A stretch of 64,000 bases of DNA from Cryptomeria japonica (lineage: Eukaryota > Streptophyta > Pinopsida > Cupressales > Cupressaceae): assembly GCF_030272615.1 (NCBI RefSeq), contig NC_081410.1:112668433-112732432 (forward strand). The letters are read 5' to 3'. Below the pieces are notes generated by a model. That model was not told the origin of the DNA, made no database searches, and saw only the letters and a program-made list of their open reading frames with translations. The translations under genes and the position numbers were made by a program. Of this stretch, positions 1 to 10,978 are shown piece by piece (within the stretch, counting starts at the first letter, position 1; the number at the start of each line of letters is the position of its first letter).

Positions 1-1821
1 TCGCCCTATTAGATTTGAATATAGACCATCTAGGCTCAAGCATGTCATTTTAGATAGAGTTCTATACTCATTGATATACATAGTTTTGTCTTGGGCTTTC
101 TTAACAAGTTTGTTCATTGAATCCAACATGGGGAGAAGACTAGCTAAAGTTAACAAAGTCTCTATATCACTTAACTTATGTAAGAGATCAGGAGCTTTGT
201 CTACTGTGAGGCGTTGCTCATACATTAGTTCGATCAAGGATTGATATTCTGTTAGAACTCGTTCTGCTGGTCCATGCAAGGAGATCCATCTGGTCTCAAC
301 ATCCCTGAGAAGCTTGTTTCTTGTTGTTACTCCCTCAGAAAAAATCTAAAATTCTGCAAAACGTTTAGGACTTCGGAAAAAGTATGAGTGGAGCTCGTGG
401 ACCAAATCTTCAACTTTTGACACTGTAGGGAAATTGCATACAATTCTATATGTTAAATTCATTCAATGGGCCATGCAGTGAATGCCAACCATGTATGGTG
501 CAATACTAGTTTGTAATCTTGCACAAACACCGATCCTTTGACCTTGCATTACTGTAGCTCCAACACACACCAACTTCTTGGCAATTGTCAAGTCATCCAT
601 ACCAGCAATTTCATTCAAAGCTTTCTTAACTTCCAAATATAAATTTTATGTTGTTGAATTGCCCCTCATTTTACGAACACAGAGTAGATGAGCTTGGTGG
701 ACGTGTTCTTTTACAATATACACATGCATACAAACCCAAGCAGTGTTATCTACCGCAGTAACTTCATCTATGGATAACGAAATGAAATTTGACTCTTTTA
801 CACTCTCTTGTAAATTTTGTTTTTCCACCTCAGCGAGACAGTTTGTCATTTCCCATCCAGCGTTTATTGACCAATGTGACATAGGATAGTGAGGAACATT
901 CAAAAAAGATAATAAATTACTATATTCTAGGAAATCTTTCATAGGACGCCCTCTCGACAGAATATGAAAAATAATACTCATCCGAACAGTCTATGCTAGG
1001 TTTGCATCTTTCGCTACATGTTCAAGTCCAGCCTTGATTGTATTTCCAAATCCACTATTACCAATCATTGTCATTTTGTGGTTATGCTCTTCATATTCCG
1101 CGACATACTTAACATGAAGATATTCTTCCTTTGATTTCCATCTTACTACTGGTGTTTCCTTTCCGTCTATGATCTATTTTTCATAAACCTTACCAATATG
1201 CTTTTCTATGGTGTCAAGCTTTAGCTGCATCTTCTTCTCTCTTTTAGTTTTCCAGCTACAAATCTTACACCTGCATTCTATTGGTTGTTAATCATTGTTT
1301 GGGACTGGTTCAATGAATGGGTACTTCGCTACCCAATCAATCTTAAAACTCCTTGTCATCTCCCATTTTCGCCCTAGTTTTACTTTCCTGTTTCTTTTCT
1401 TCCTACCAACATCATCTTCAGTACTAGCATTTGCATTCAAGTGAATTATCTCATTGTATGTATCCATTAGAACATCTTCTGTCATGTCGGTAATGTCATC
1501 CTCATTTGATGCATTTAATTCAATGACAATCCCACCTTGTGGTGGTGGTGAGCTACTGTGAATGGCTTCTACAACTACAGAAGTTGATGGACCAGAAACT
1601 TTGCCAATTCCAAAGAAAGACTTTATGGTAGTATATTTAAGTTTAAGTTTTGGGAATTTTGATGGCCTCCCAATCCCTTCAGTTTCACCGCCCTGAGGAG
1701 TCTTACTCTTGTCTGACATCCCAATCCCTTCACCACCTTGAGGAGTCTCAGTCTCACCATTGTCTGACATCTCAATCCCTTCACCACCCTGAGGAGTCTC
1801 ACCCATGTCTGACTGTGACAT
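1..1821 (-). pseudogene. hAT-like transposase remnant (TTF/DUF4371-type), copy 1, cut by the window edge
   Basis: A single minus-strand frame runs from an ATG at 1821 to the window edge with no frameshift that I can see. It is broken only by stops at 1288-1290, 1174-1176, 991-993, 646-648, 463-465 and 346-348. In order it shows a low-complexity N-terminus with three copies of a TPQGGE-containing repeat; the block KWEMTRSFKIDWVAKYPFIE; a C-x2-C zinc-binding segment (CKICSW); the DUF4371-like stretch around FISLSIDEVTAVDNTAW; and GIHCMAH before a TGA stop. In the second copy at 62 kb the residue after MAH is Arg, followed by LNL. This architecture is that of the C2-zinc-finger/DUF4371 branch of the hAT superfamily (known from ZMYM/ZNF862-like proteins). 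The C-terminal dimerisation domain lies outside the window. It is dead, and most stops replace Gln or Arg codons of the 62 kb copy. Confidence 0.82.
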
Positions 1822-2500
1822 CTTGAGTCTTGACCTCTCACTACGAATTAAAAGTTAAAACTAATACTATCAAGTATGAAGAAATGATTACTCACCTTTA
1901 TGCCTTATCAATTCTTTGAATCAGGAATCAGGAATGTCTAGATCTGTGTTGCAGGATTGTAACTCTGGCTCTCCGTCCTACAATGAACTTTGACGTTCCA
2001 ACTCAAATTGCGGAATGTGAATCGAGAGCTCCCAAATTTACTAATTAGACACAAACAAAATGTAAGAAAGAGTGTATTTATATCAATCCATGATTGCATT
2101 TTTGGCGAATTGCGCGAACGTTTGAAAATGCATCTTGATTTAAGCGGGGTGAAATGGGTCCTCGAATGCTTATAATTTTTTAATTGATATTGGCGAATTT
2201 GGCTGATGCGTGCAATTAACATTTAATTTACTGTTGGCAAATTAGGTCATGGGTACGTGGTCGTTTTACTATTTTTGGCGAATAACGAAGGTGATCTAAT
2301 ACCCATGTCCGCGTGATTCCAGGCGAATATTACGGGCATGCACGTCGAATAGTGTGTGGTCAATGGTGAAGCCAAAATACAGTGTACCCTTAACCTCAAA
2401 ATTTTGAGCGATTTGACCACTATGTTGCCCCAGACTATTCACCATTTCCTCAACAACAAAAAACGCGAAATTCGCCAATTAGCAAAGATTCGCCACTAAA
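1822..2500. repeat. hAT 5' noncoding region with subterminal TTGGCGAA-type repeats
   Basis: No ORF of substance. The word TTGGCGAAT or a one-base variant recurs at 2102-2110, 2191-2198, 2234-2243, 2275-2283 and 2321-2328 in one orientation, and as TTCGCCA at 2471 and 2489 in the other. Clustered short repeats in both orientations upstream of a transposase are what hAT subterminal binding sites look like. I infer that the element's end lies near 2500 but cannot define the terminal inverted repeat or the 8 bp target duplication. Confidence 0.45.
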
Positions 2501-2520
2501 AAACTCTCTAGTTAAATTCT

Positions 2521-3336
2521 TTGAAGAACTACTCCACTGCTTTGGAAACCAAAATTGCAAGAGAAAAGGAATATGGAAAGGATAAACTCTTACAAGATTT
2601 AAAAGGAAAGTGTGCAAATGCACACAATCATCTATCTTAGCTCATAGCTCAAGGTTAGGCATGTCTCACTAGTGGAAATGCATTATATATATACAATTTG
2701 CAATGGCCAGAGGCCAGAGGCCACAAAAATCATTCAAGAAGAGATTGAATCAATTGAGTAAAAAATTAAACAATCCTATCATAAATTTCTGTTGTCTCAG
2801 GATCTTACCGGCTTCAGTAGATCAGGCATTGAGGAATTGCACAAGAAATACTTTGAGCTTTAGCAGCAAAGGGATAACATTATCCTCCCTCTAGGTCAAC
2901 TAAGAGACATGTGCAGTGATTATATTTCACTAATGAATCATTCCCTATCTAAGGCACATTAGTTTACTTTCTCTAAGCCAAGTTCAATTGAAGAAGTAGA
3001 GAACACTCTTGCAACCCTTCAAGTGTAGAAAAAACTTCTATCAAATGCCATTCAACATTGGGATAACAATGCAGCTAGTTGGATTGCACACATTTAGAAA
3101 ATCAAATAGTCCTCCAGTTAGTGCAAGGTTCTTCTCAGGGGGAGTTATTGTATAATATCTTCTTTGTTGTTTTTGTTTTTTGTTTGTACCATTTTCCATT
3201 GATGTCAAAGAGAGAGTGAATAAATTGTGTATATATGTAGACAATTTGTATAGAAGGATAGTTTTGTATGTATGGACAAATTTTGTATATGTTAGCTATC
3301 ATGTTGCCATCAATGACAAATGGGAGATTGTTAAAA
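2521..3336 (+). pseudogene. Decayed 3' internal region of a plus-strand LTR retroelement (coiled-coil-like protein)
   Basis: In one frame at about 2860-3110 the sequence reads as a helical, Gln/Leu-rich protein (for example QQRDNIILPLGQLRDMCSDY and SIEEVENTLATLQV). It is interrupted by five stops, all TAG. The frame then gives way to a purine-rich stretch (about 3318-3336, AAATGGGAGATTGTTAAAA) directly abutting the LTR at 3337, which fits a polypurine tract. The rest of the element to the left is missing. The protein family is not identified. The coiled-coil character resembles the C-terminal part of the large ORF in the pol-less element at 21.8-25.2 kb, but I do not claim homology. Confidence 0.5.
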
Positions 3337-4300
3337 TGTTGTCATTAATGTTTTTTGTGATCTGACAACATGATTATGGCATATTCTGATACAAGCCCCA
3401 CAAACCACGACATCAACATATATCCTTTTTGGGTCTGCATTGCTCTGTGTTGCCATAAATTTCTGTATGATTTTGGGAACTTGTTTTGTATTTAATCTAA
3501 TGTCTATATTTGAGATTTTAGGAGTTAATATTTTGTTGCGACACAGTTATGGGTCCAACAATATTGTACTTTGCTTACTATCATTACCCAGTGTGGAAGT
3601 TTTGATCCGATCTTCTTTGAAATCATTGGTTGTATGTTAGCTTTGGTGTTTTTCATATGCTTCGTGGATCGTGGAAGAGTTCTTTTTTGTTTTGGCCGAC
3701 TTCTCTAGTATGGTTAGAACATTTGAGTAGCATGTAAAGGGTTTTTGGTCTAGCCCTTCCTCCAGTTGAGCCGACTTGAAGAAGAATTAGTTTACTATAA
3801 ATATAGTTGTTTTGTGAAGGTTATGGTCATGATGTTTGGATCATAGTATGCGATGTATAGTAAATGTGAAAGTGATTATCTATAGTGAATATGAAAGTGA
3901 TTATGTATTGTGAATGTAAAAGTGATTATGCACCTCAATGGAACTATATCTTGTGCATATGATAGATGCAATCTTAACAGTTCAAATTTTATAATATTGG
4001 TTGTAAGCCACCCTTCGATAGTGAGCCATTATATTTTGGGCAATGAAACCCTCTGCTAGTGAGCCACCCAATATTTTGTAAATAGTCACATAATATTGAG
4101 AGATAATCCTCTCTGTGGTTTTTCCCATCTTGGGTTTTCCACGTATAAATCCTGGTGTTATGTGTTGTATTGTGTTTTGCTTATTGTTCATTTCAATTCT
4201 TTGATTAAGTTATTTTATGTGGATGGTTGATTAAAAGTTTTAATAGATTCAAGGGAATATTGATTCACCCCTCCCCTCTTAGTATTCCAAATGTTCAACA
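3337..4300 (+). mobile_element. 3' LTR (about 964 bp) of the truncated plus-strand element
   Basis: It begins TGTTGTCATTAATG after the purine tract and ends ATGTTCAACA. Near its right end is a run TTCACCCCTCCCCTCTTAGTA. The same kind of run occurs near the ends of the LTRs at 17525-19004, 20279-21427, 27066-28264 and 44536-46035, which suggests that these belong to one LTR superfamily. The 5' LTR is absent, so the target duplication cannot be tested. Confidence 0.55.
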
Positions 4301-5009
4301 AAGTTGACATACTTCATTATTTGTTATTAATGGTTTTCTTAAACTATATATGGTTTCTAGTTTGTTCTTCACCTATTTATTTGGATGTTTGGATTGATAT
4401 AAATATTTTGGTGGCCAATAACCATATAATGAAAGAATATAACCACCATACTATCAAATAGGACCTCTAGGCCAATATTGTGTTACATGGAACCATGACC
4501 AACTCCATAATGCTCCAACTTCTCCATCTTTCAGATGTTTGTTGTACCCTTAAAAATAAATTCAACTAAACTTCTTACACTCATATAAGGATTAATTAAA
4601 AAAATCAAACGTCATGGAACCATAACATGCACAAACATGCATGCAAATGCAACTCACATGAAATGAAATGAAAACACATAGAATCATCATGGCTATAATA
4701 CCAATTGTAAGGAAAAATGAACTAGTATGAACCTTCCAACACTATATAATTTTATCAATCAATATGCTTGATATAAGTACATGCAACCATGCCCATAAAA
4801 TAAAATAAAATAAAATAAGGAAAAAAATATTTTTTTATATTAACCCTTTGAGGAAAGTAAAATATATTTTAAATTTAAATAGATAAAAGAGTTCAGAAAC
4901 ACCAATTATACATTGAGAAAACCCTTTCAAGTGGAAAATCTTACACTCTAAAGCACCAAACTAATGTATTAATCTACAAAAACACATGTTACAACACACT
5001 TGTACATTC
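4301..5009. other. No gene; probable start of an older LTR interrupted by the Copia insertion
   Basis: AT-rich. At 4691-4703 the plus strand reads GGCTATAATACCA, a degraded reverse complement of the TTGGTATCAGAGCC primer-binding site. Two bases later a TGTAAGGAAAAATG stretch starts (4706). This fits the PBS-proximal end of a minus-strand 5' LTR that continues to 5009 and resumes after 10983. The (AAAAT)n run near 4796-4820 is low complexity. Confidence 0.3.
5005..5009. repeat. Target-site duplication, left copy (CATTC)
   Basis: CATTC precedes the LTR at 5010 and is repeated exactly at 10979-10983 after the other LTR. It is the standard 5 bp duplication of an LTR retrotransposon insertion. 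Confidence 0.95.
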
Positions 5010-5328
5010 TGTAGGATTTGAGAAATACAAATCCACAGAACCCAAAAGCAAACCTGCATGCAAGAAACCTGTCACAGAGAAAGAGAGAGAACGAGTACAA
5101 GGGTTTTGGCTCTGACAAAGAGAAAAGATGTATTATCAGAGAAAAAAGAATCAAGAATATGAATAATACAAGAGATCAATCCTTATAAAGGAGATCAACA
5201 CCAAAAGGAAAACCTAACCCTAAGGTGTGTGCATTTAATAATTAAATATTAATTATTAAATGACTAATATGTGCATAAAGGGAAATCTTAAGAGGAGAGC
5301 AAAGTTAATTAATTACTTTACTCTAACA
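5010..5328 (-). repeat. 3' LTR of the Copia element
   Basis: 319 bp, from TGTAGGATTTG to CTCTAACA on the plus strand. It is identical to 10660-10978 except for C/T at the CCACAG/CCATAG site and G/A at the ACGAG/ACAAG site. The low divergence means the insertion is recent. Confidence 0.96.
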
Positions 5329-5339
5329 CCCCCCCTTAA
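5329..5339 (-). promoter_or_regulatory. Polypurine tract of the Copia element
   Basis: Seven Cs and CTTA on the plus strand, i.e. a TAAG followed by a G run on the sense strand, immediately upstream of the 3' LTR. This is the plus-strand priming site expected at this place. Confidence 0.85.
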
Positions 5340-5549
5340 GATGAGCTACAATGCAGCTACAAACAATGCAGAAGAAAGCAAAGGAACTACAATGCAAAAG
5401 AGGGTTCCGGCAACAAGGCCTGATCAGGTACCCTAATACAAGAGAATCTCTATAAAGTGGAGTAAAGGAGAAAACCCAGTGGGAAAAAACTCCTCTCCAA
5501 AAAGAGATACCAAAACATGCTGAAAAGAAAACATGAAGGAAGGAAGGCC

Positions 5550-7100
5550 TCATTGAGACCCCCCAAGGACAACTTCCTTCACCCCAAGCATAGAGCGCAA
5601 CTGAAGATAGCGCGGAGATGCCAAAGGTTTAGTGAAGATGTCTGCAACCTGCTCCTCTGTAGGAATATACTCCAAGATGAGAGAACCATCCTGAATCAAC
5701 TGTCGGATGAAGTGCATGTGGATTTCAATGTGCTTTGTCTGCTGATGCTCCACTGGGTTGCGAGAAATATGAATGGCACTCTGATTATCACACCAAAGAG
5801 TAGTGGGACAATCTGGAGGAAACCCAAACTCTGTCATCGACTGCCGAAGCCATAAAACCTCCTGACTGGCTAACACTGCTGCACGGTACTCAGCCTCTAT
5901 AGATGATAATGCAATAGCAGACTGCTTCTTGCAAGACCATGTAATAGGACTAGAACCAAGGCAAAAAATGAAGCCAGAAGTAGACTTCCGATCATTGACA
6001 TCACCAGCCCAATCGGAGTCAGTGAAGCTAATGATGTGAGGGGATCCTGAAGTGTAGTGAATGCCATAATGTGTGGTGCCCCGAATGTACCTCAAAATAC
6101 GTTTGGCTGCTTGCCAATGGCTCTCATGAGGATCATGGGAGAACCAAGAGACAAGACCAACCGCAAAGGAAAGATCCGGACGAGAATGTGTCAGGTACAA
6201 CAAACTGCCAACCAACTGCCTATATAAAGTGGGGTCTACTGAAGGAGTAGAGCAAGTGGAAGACAAAACAACACCTGACTGAAATGGAGTGGGGGCAGAC
6301 TTGCAATCAAGCATGCCAAATCGCTGAAGCATATCAAGAGCATACTTCTCCTGAAATATGGAAATCCCATCCGAAGACTGAATAACCTGTAGACCCAGAA
6401 AGAAGTGCAAGAGACCAAGATCTGTCATCTCAAACTGCTCCATCAAAGCTCTCTGAACACTCCGAATCATGGAGGATGAGCTACCTGTAATGATGAGATC
6501 ATCTACATATAGCACAAGAATCAAAAGATCACCCTCCTGACGCTGAAGATACACTGTGTGATCGGAATGACAGCGTGTGAAGTGAGAGGAAAGCAAAAAA
6601 GAGTCCATCTTCTCATACCAAGCCCTGGGGGCTTGTTTGAGACCATACAATGAACGACGAAGTCTGCAAACCAAAGAAGTGTCCTGCACAAATCCCTGAG
6701 GCTGCTCCATATAGATCTCCTCATGTAGGTCTCCATGCAAGAAGGCACTCTTCACATCCATCTGAAACACTGTCCATCCCTGTGAAGCTGCAAGTGAAAG
6801 TACCAGACGTATAGAATTCATCTTGGCGACAGGAGAAAAGGTCTCAGAGTAGTCAATACCCTCTACCTAAGAAAACCCCTTCGCAACAAGACGGGCCTTA
6901 TACTTATCAATAGAACCATTTGCAGCATACTTGGTACGATACACCCACTTGCATCGAACCAACTTTCTTCCCTTAGGAAGAGGACAAAGATCCCAAGTAT
7001 GATTCTTCATCAAAGAAGAATACTCCTCATCCATGGCCCTATCCCACTCAAGGTGTCCTGTCGCCTCTGTAAACTTTTGAGGATCATCTGAAAGGCATGA
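5550..7100 (-). pseudogene. Copia reverse transcriptase and RNase H
   Basis: This frame starts after the frameshift near 7100 (SCLSDDPQKF) and includes the RT N-terminus with KCKWVYRTKY-like residues. It crosses one TAG at 6867-6869 (KGFS-stop-VEGIDYSETFSPVA; the site is Gln in relatives), then runs open from 6866 to 5550. Counting from the Met at 6821, it shows DVKSAFLHG (residues 22-30) and the catalytic YVDD (105-108). The RNase H domain has SFTDSDWAGD, then EAEYRAA, then the WCDNQSAI and HIEI blocks. Length and ending (MLGVKEVVLGGSQ) match full-length Copia pol, so only the stop and the frameshift disable it. Confidence 0.95.
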
Positions 7101-7450
7101 CTCAAAAGACTAGAACCAGATGTCTGAGCATGAGTGCGATGAGTATCTGAAGGATCACCTGCCAAAGAACCAGCTGCATCAATAGTGTCACGGGCCCATT
7201 TCGGCAAAGACGAAGCAACTGGTGGTGGTGGAGATGGTGGATCATGATCTACATCATCCTCAAGAGATAAGTAATCCTCAAGAGATGAAGAGGAAGGAGT
7301 AGGCAATGAGGGAGAAGCTGGTGATGGAGAATCCATCTGAGGATAGCACTCATCAAACTGGACATCCCGCCGAAACAAGACCTCTCTGGAATCAGGATCA
7401 AACAACCTGTATGCCTTAACATCTTCACAATAGCCAACAAATATGAGTGG
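7101..7450 (-). pseudogene. Copia integrase C-terminal tail / linker, frameshifted into RT
   Basis: After a TGA at 7451-7453 the gag-integrase frame continues as PLIFVGYCEDVKAYRLFDPD, the typical Copia integrase C-terminal motif. It then gives a Ser/Pro-rich linker (SPSPASPSLPTPSSSS). Reading switches to the RT frame between about 7115 and 7100. In the first frame translation would run on as a meaningless tail to a stop at 7010. Confidence 0.85.
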
Positions 7451-8143
7451 TCAGATCTTCCTCTCCATGGCGTTCCGCTGAGCATCAGGAATAAATGCCC
7501 AAGCCTCACTACCAAAAACTCGAAATATAGAAACATCAGGCTTGACATGGGTCCAAGCCTCCTCAGGAGTCATATGTCGCAATGCCTTATGAGGCATCCG
7601 ATTCTGAATATAATTGGCACAATTGACTGCCTCAGCCCAAAATGAAGAACTCATAGCTCGAGACTGTATCATACAATTTGCCATCTCCCGTAAGGTTCTG
7701 TTCTTTCTCTCAGCAACACCATTCTGCTGAGGGGTGTAAGGAACTGTAAACTGATGCTGTAAACCATGCTCAGTGCAAAAATATCTGAAAGCCTGATTTA
7801 CATACTCCCCCCCATTATCTGTGCGTATCCGCCTGATAGAAAGTCCAGATTGCTTCTCCACAAATGTCTTAAAAATCCTGAATGAGTCAAAGACATCAGA
7901 CTTGTACTTAAGAAAGTACACCCATGTATGTCTGGAGAAGTCATCAATAAAAGTGAGCACATAACGGGCCCCTGAAAAGGAAGGAGTCAGAAAGGACATA
8001 AGATCACTGTGTACCAACTCTAGGGCTGCCCTAGCACGAGAGGCTCGACCCTTAGGAAAAGGATCTCGATGATGTTTGCCAAGGACACAACCACGACATA
8101 CACCATCCGTACAAAAAATCTGTGGAAGCCCAATCATAAGTGC
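7451..8143 (-). pseudogene. Copia integrase
   Basis: Open between the TAG at 8144-8146 and the TGA at 7451-7453. The zinc-binding HHCC module is split by the TAG: the His half (WHERFGHVNYRYL) lies upstream and the Cys half (VCRGCVLGKHHR) is at the start of this segment. The catalytic DDE core is visible as HSDL, then RTDNGGEY, then QNGVAERKNRTL. Integrase joins the cDNA to host DNA. The DDE residues are intact in this copy but the polypeptide is interrupted on both sides. Confidence 0.94.
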
Positions 8144-8977
8144 CTATGTACTCATCTGCTGTAGATATCTGTAATTGACATGGCCAAAACGCTCATGCCA
8201 AAGCCTGCTCACTGAATCTGCATGTGCTATAAGAGAGGAACCAACAGTGTCTGAACTCTCAAAGCCATCAAAACTATATAAGTGAGATGTAGAATCCACA
8301 CTCCCAGTAGCCACAACCAAGTCAGGATCATGAAGATCTCGAATAACCACATCATGTGGTGAGAACTCAACTGTCTTACCAGAGCCAGAGTGGCAAATCT
8401 GATAAACGGATAGAAGGTTTGTCGAAATGTCAGGAACCAAAAGCACATCCTGAAGACAACCACCATCCAATGAAACAGTACCAGAACCCTGAACGGAAAG
8501 TTGTGCTGAGTCACCAACTGCAATATGTCTAGTGCCGGTAGGGGCAAGAGCGGTGACCAAATCCTCTGTGTGTGTCATATGGTGAGAGGCACCAGAATCT
8601 AGAATCCAAGTGGATGTGGAGGACAATGCTCGTGCAGAAAGAGCATGACCTTTCCCTATGGGCTGTGAAGGAGGCTGAGGTGCACTGATATTATGCTGCT
8701 GCATGGCTTCCTCCAAAGCCTCTAAACTTTTCCAACACCTGGAAACGGGATGTCCTTCCATGTCACAAAAACTGCAAGGATCACCTGATTTCTTCTTAGT
8801 CTTGGAGGAAGACTCACCAGACTTTGAAGATTTGCCCTGTTTAGAATTGGACTGTGGTTTTGAATCAAACTTAGGTGGTGGCTTGGAGGGATTCTCACTA
8901 GCCTCTGAATCTTTCTTAGGCTTCGATTTCTGCTTCTGTTTTCCTTTGGAGGACTGGGCTACCAATGATTGGTTCTA
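8144..8977 (-). pseudogene. Copia nucleocapsid zinc knuckle, protease and pre-integrase segment
   Basis: It follows a TAG at 8975-8977 and ends at a TAG at 8144-8146, in the same frame as gag. It contains a Lys/Ser-rich basic stretch, a CCHC knuckle (CSFCDMEGHPVSRC), the aspartic-protease active site WILDSGASHH, and the GAG-pre-integrase region ending WHERFGHVNYRYLQQMST. Protease releases the mature proteins from the polyprotein. Confidence 0.93.
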
Positions 8978-9577
8978 TGAACCTGAAAGTGAATCCATTT
9001 GCTTAAGCTTAGCCTGCTCATGAGTCAGACGATCACAAAAGACCTCAAAAGAAGGCATGACATGTCGAGCACCCAAGGCATCCATGGTGGAATAGAAGGT
9101 CGAAGAGAAGATCTGAAATGGACCCCGAAGCTTGGAGAGGATAAGGAAAATGCACTCTGTATCAGTCTTAGTCTTGCCACAACACTGCAAGATAGATCTT
9201 TGCTGTTTGAACCTCATCAGAAAGTCCTCAATAGAGGGAAACGAATCAGGTACCAAGGAAGTTAACTTTGCCTCAAGCTGCAAAGCTCTGAACTCGTTGA
9301 CAGTACCAAAAAGTCCTTCAAACTTGGTCCAAATGGCTCGAGGAGTGAGACAACCCTCAAGATGAAACTGGAGACTATCAGAAATGTGTAAAGCCATCAA
9401 TCCCATAGCCTGATCCATATTGTTCCTGTGCTGCATAACCTCAAAGGGACGTGTCGACTAAGGTTGAATCTCATCCAAACAGGACCATAACCCTCTAGAC
9501 TGGAGAAGAGTCATCATGCGACCCTTCCAAGTGTGGTAATTGTGCAGTGTGAGAGAGTCAATAGGCTTGTCGGCCAT
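8978..9577 (-). pseudogene. Copia gag (capsid part)
   Basis: The likely start is the ATG at 9575-9577 (MADKPIDSLTLHNYHTWKGR), the conserved N-terminus of Copia Gag with the YHTWK motif. A TAG at 9458-9460 breaks the frame after LDEIQP. The second part (from 9436) has the UBN2-type helical capsid segment (AIWTKFEGLFGT...LQLEAKL...FLMRFKQQRSIL). I chose 9577 and not the internal Met at 9436 because the conserved N-terminal motif lies upstream. Confidence 0.92.
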
Positions 9578-10647
9578 CCTGTGAACTGTGCCTCAACTGC
9601 TCTGAATGTTTTAATTATTATTAAGTGGTCTTTCAGAACTAGACAGAAGATGCAGAAGGGGTTTGATTGTTTTGTATTGGTGTTTGTATATTCTGGTTTT
9701 CTGATGTAAATAACAGAAAGCAAGAGAAAACACCCCCCCACAATGCAAAAAACTAATCCCCAGTACAAGCTGAAAGCCAGAAAATGATAGAAAGTAGTAA
9801 CGGGTTGAGACAAAATTATGAGAACCTGAAGAATTTACTGATGAAATAGACTATAGATATGAAAAGAGCACATAACCACCTTTCCGACGCCTATTCGCTT
9901 TCAAAAAACGGAGCAAAAACGAGCAAGTTATGCCCCTCGGAGTGCAAAAAGGCTCATCGGACTTTGACTGTGAAAAAATGCAATCAAACTAGAGAAATTT
10001 GAAAAAATTCCTACACCATTATAATGGGCTCGGAGTTATCTTTCCAACGCCTATTCGTTTTCAAAAAACGGAGATCGGACGCCCAAGTTATGCCTGATTT
10101 GGTAAAACAGCTCCAAAAAGACCCAAATGACCTTGTTAGCCCTCAGGGGCTTAAAAAAAATGGCCCCTGGTCCGCTGGGCGACCAGGGGCTGGCGCAGGG
10201 GTTTGGTGGCGCTGTGGCGGCGGTGGCTGCCGGGCCGCGGTCGGTGGTTACCGCCGGCGGCGGTGGCCGCTAGGCTGCGCACCGGCGGCGCGCTGGTAAT
10301 GAACTGGCTGCGCTCGCCGTAAAACAAAAAACTGCGATTTTTATTTTTATTTTTTATTTTTTTTTAATTTTCACCTCGTTCTGCATGCCCTAGGGCCGTA
10401 CGGCCTTGGGGCATAAATTTTTTTTGCCTTCTGGAGCAACTGTGTCCAAATCGGATGAATTTTATATGGAAATAGGGGTTTTTGGGTGCTACGAGCTCAA
10501 CAGTGAGGTCCGTTTGGGCTCAAAGTGCACTGAAAAAAAATACCCCCCTATTCCAAAATAAAAAACAGAAGACAAACACAGATCTGATGCAACCAAAACC
10601 AGGATCTCAAAATCTTTCAAAAGTCTGAACAAGCTGCAGCAGATCCA
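9578..10647 (-). other. Copia 5' untranslated leader with internal duplication and GC-rich block
   Basis: No ORF on the sense strand. A segment of about 35 bp beginning CTTTCC(G/A)ACGCCTATTCG recurs at 9880 and 10040, a 160 bp spacing, with similar sequence after it. The stretch at about 10150-10310 is strongly GC-rich (GGCGG/GGTGG words), in sharp contrast to the AT-rich surroundings. Structured GC-rich leaders can matter for RNA dimerisation or packaging, but nothing here proves that. Confidence 0.75.
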
Positions 10648-10659
10648 GCTCTGATACCA
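10648..10659 (-). promoter_or_regulatory. Primer-binding site (initiator tRNA-Met)
   Basis: The sense strand reads TGGTATCAGAGC directly after the 5' LTR, complementary to the 3' end of plant initiator tRNA-Met. It is exact and has no spacer. Confidence 0.95.
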
Positions 10660-10978
10660 TGTAGGATTTGAGAAATACAAATCCATAGAACCCAAAAGCA
10701 AACCTGCATGCAAGAAACCTGTCACAGAGAAAGAGAGAGAACAAGTACAAGGGTTTTGGCTCTGACAAAGAGAAAAGATGTATTATCAGAGAAAAAAGAA
10801 TCAAGAATATGAATAATACAAGAGATCAATCCTTATAAAGGAGATCAACACCAAAAGGAAAACCTAACCCTAAGGTGTGTGCATTTAATAATTAAATATT
10901 AATTATTAAATGACTAATATGTGCATAAAGGGAAATCTTAAGAGGAGAGCAAAGTTAATTAATTACTTTACTCTAACA
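10660..10978 (-). repeat. 5' LTR of the Copia element
   Basis: 319 bp twin of 5010-5328. It carries the promoter region. The right-hand target copy CATTC follows at 10979-10983. Confidence 0.96.
10831..10840 (-). promoter_or_regulatory. Putative TATA box in the Copia 5' LTR
   Basis: The sense strand reads CTTTATAAGG about 140 bp into the LTR, a good TATA-box match at a position typical for a Copia LTR promoter. Inferred from sequence only. Confidence 0.5.

Larger units (their letters stand above)
5010..10978 (-). mobile_element. Complete young Ty1/copia LTR retrotransposon (5,969 bp)
   Basis: Sense is the minus strand. Two 319 bp LTRs (TG...CA on the plus strand) differ at only two positions that I can find. 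The element has a perfect CATTC target duplication, an initiator-tRNA-Met primer site (10648-10659), a polypurine tract (5329-5339), and a gag-pol order of Gag, zinc knuckle, protease, integrase, RT, RNase H, which is diagnostic of Ty1/copia. All of gag to integrase lies in one frame from the ATG at 9577. RT-RNase H lies in a second frame after one frameshift near 7100-7110. Five in-frame stops make it non-autonomous. It is inserted in an older LTR-like sequence. Confidence 0.97.

Noticed and set aside
1841-1895. Possible 5'-UTR intron of the hAT-like transposase (GTGAGT to GTAG)
   Set aside because: It would be only 55 bp, shorter than usual plant introns, and no transcript evidence is available.
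5517-5855. Plus-strand open frame of 112 codons antisense to Copia RNase H (and similar ones at 8703-9023 and 8999-9365)
   Set aside because: They lie entirely opposite well-supported gag-pol coding and show no motif; they are shadows of the real frame.
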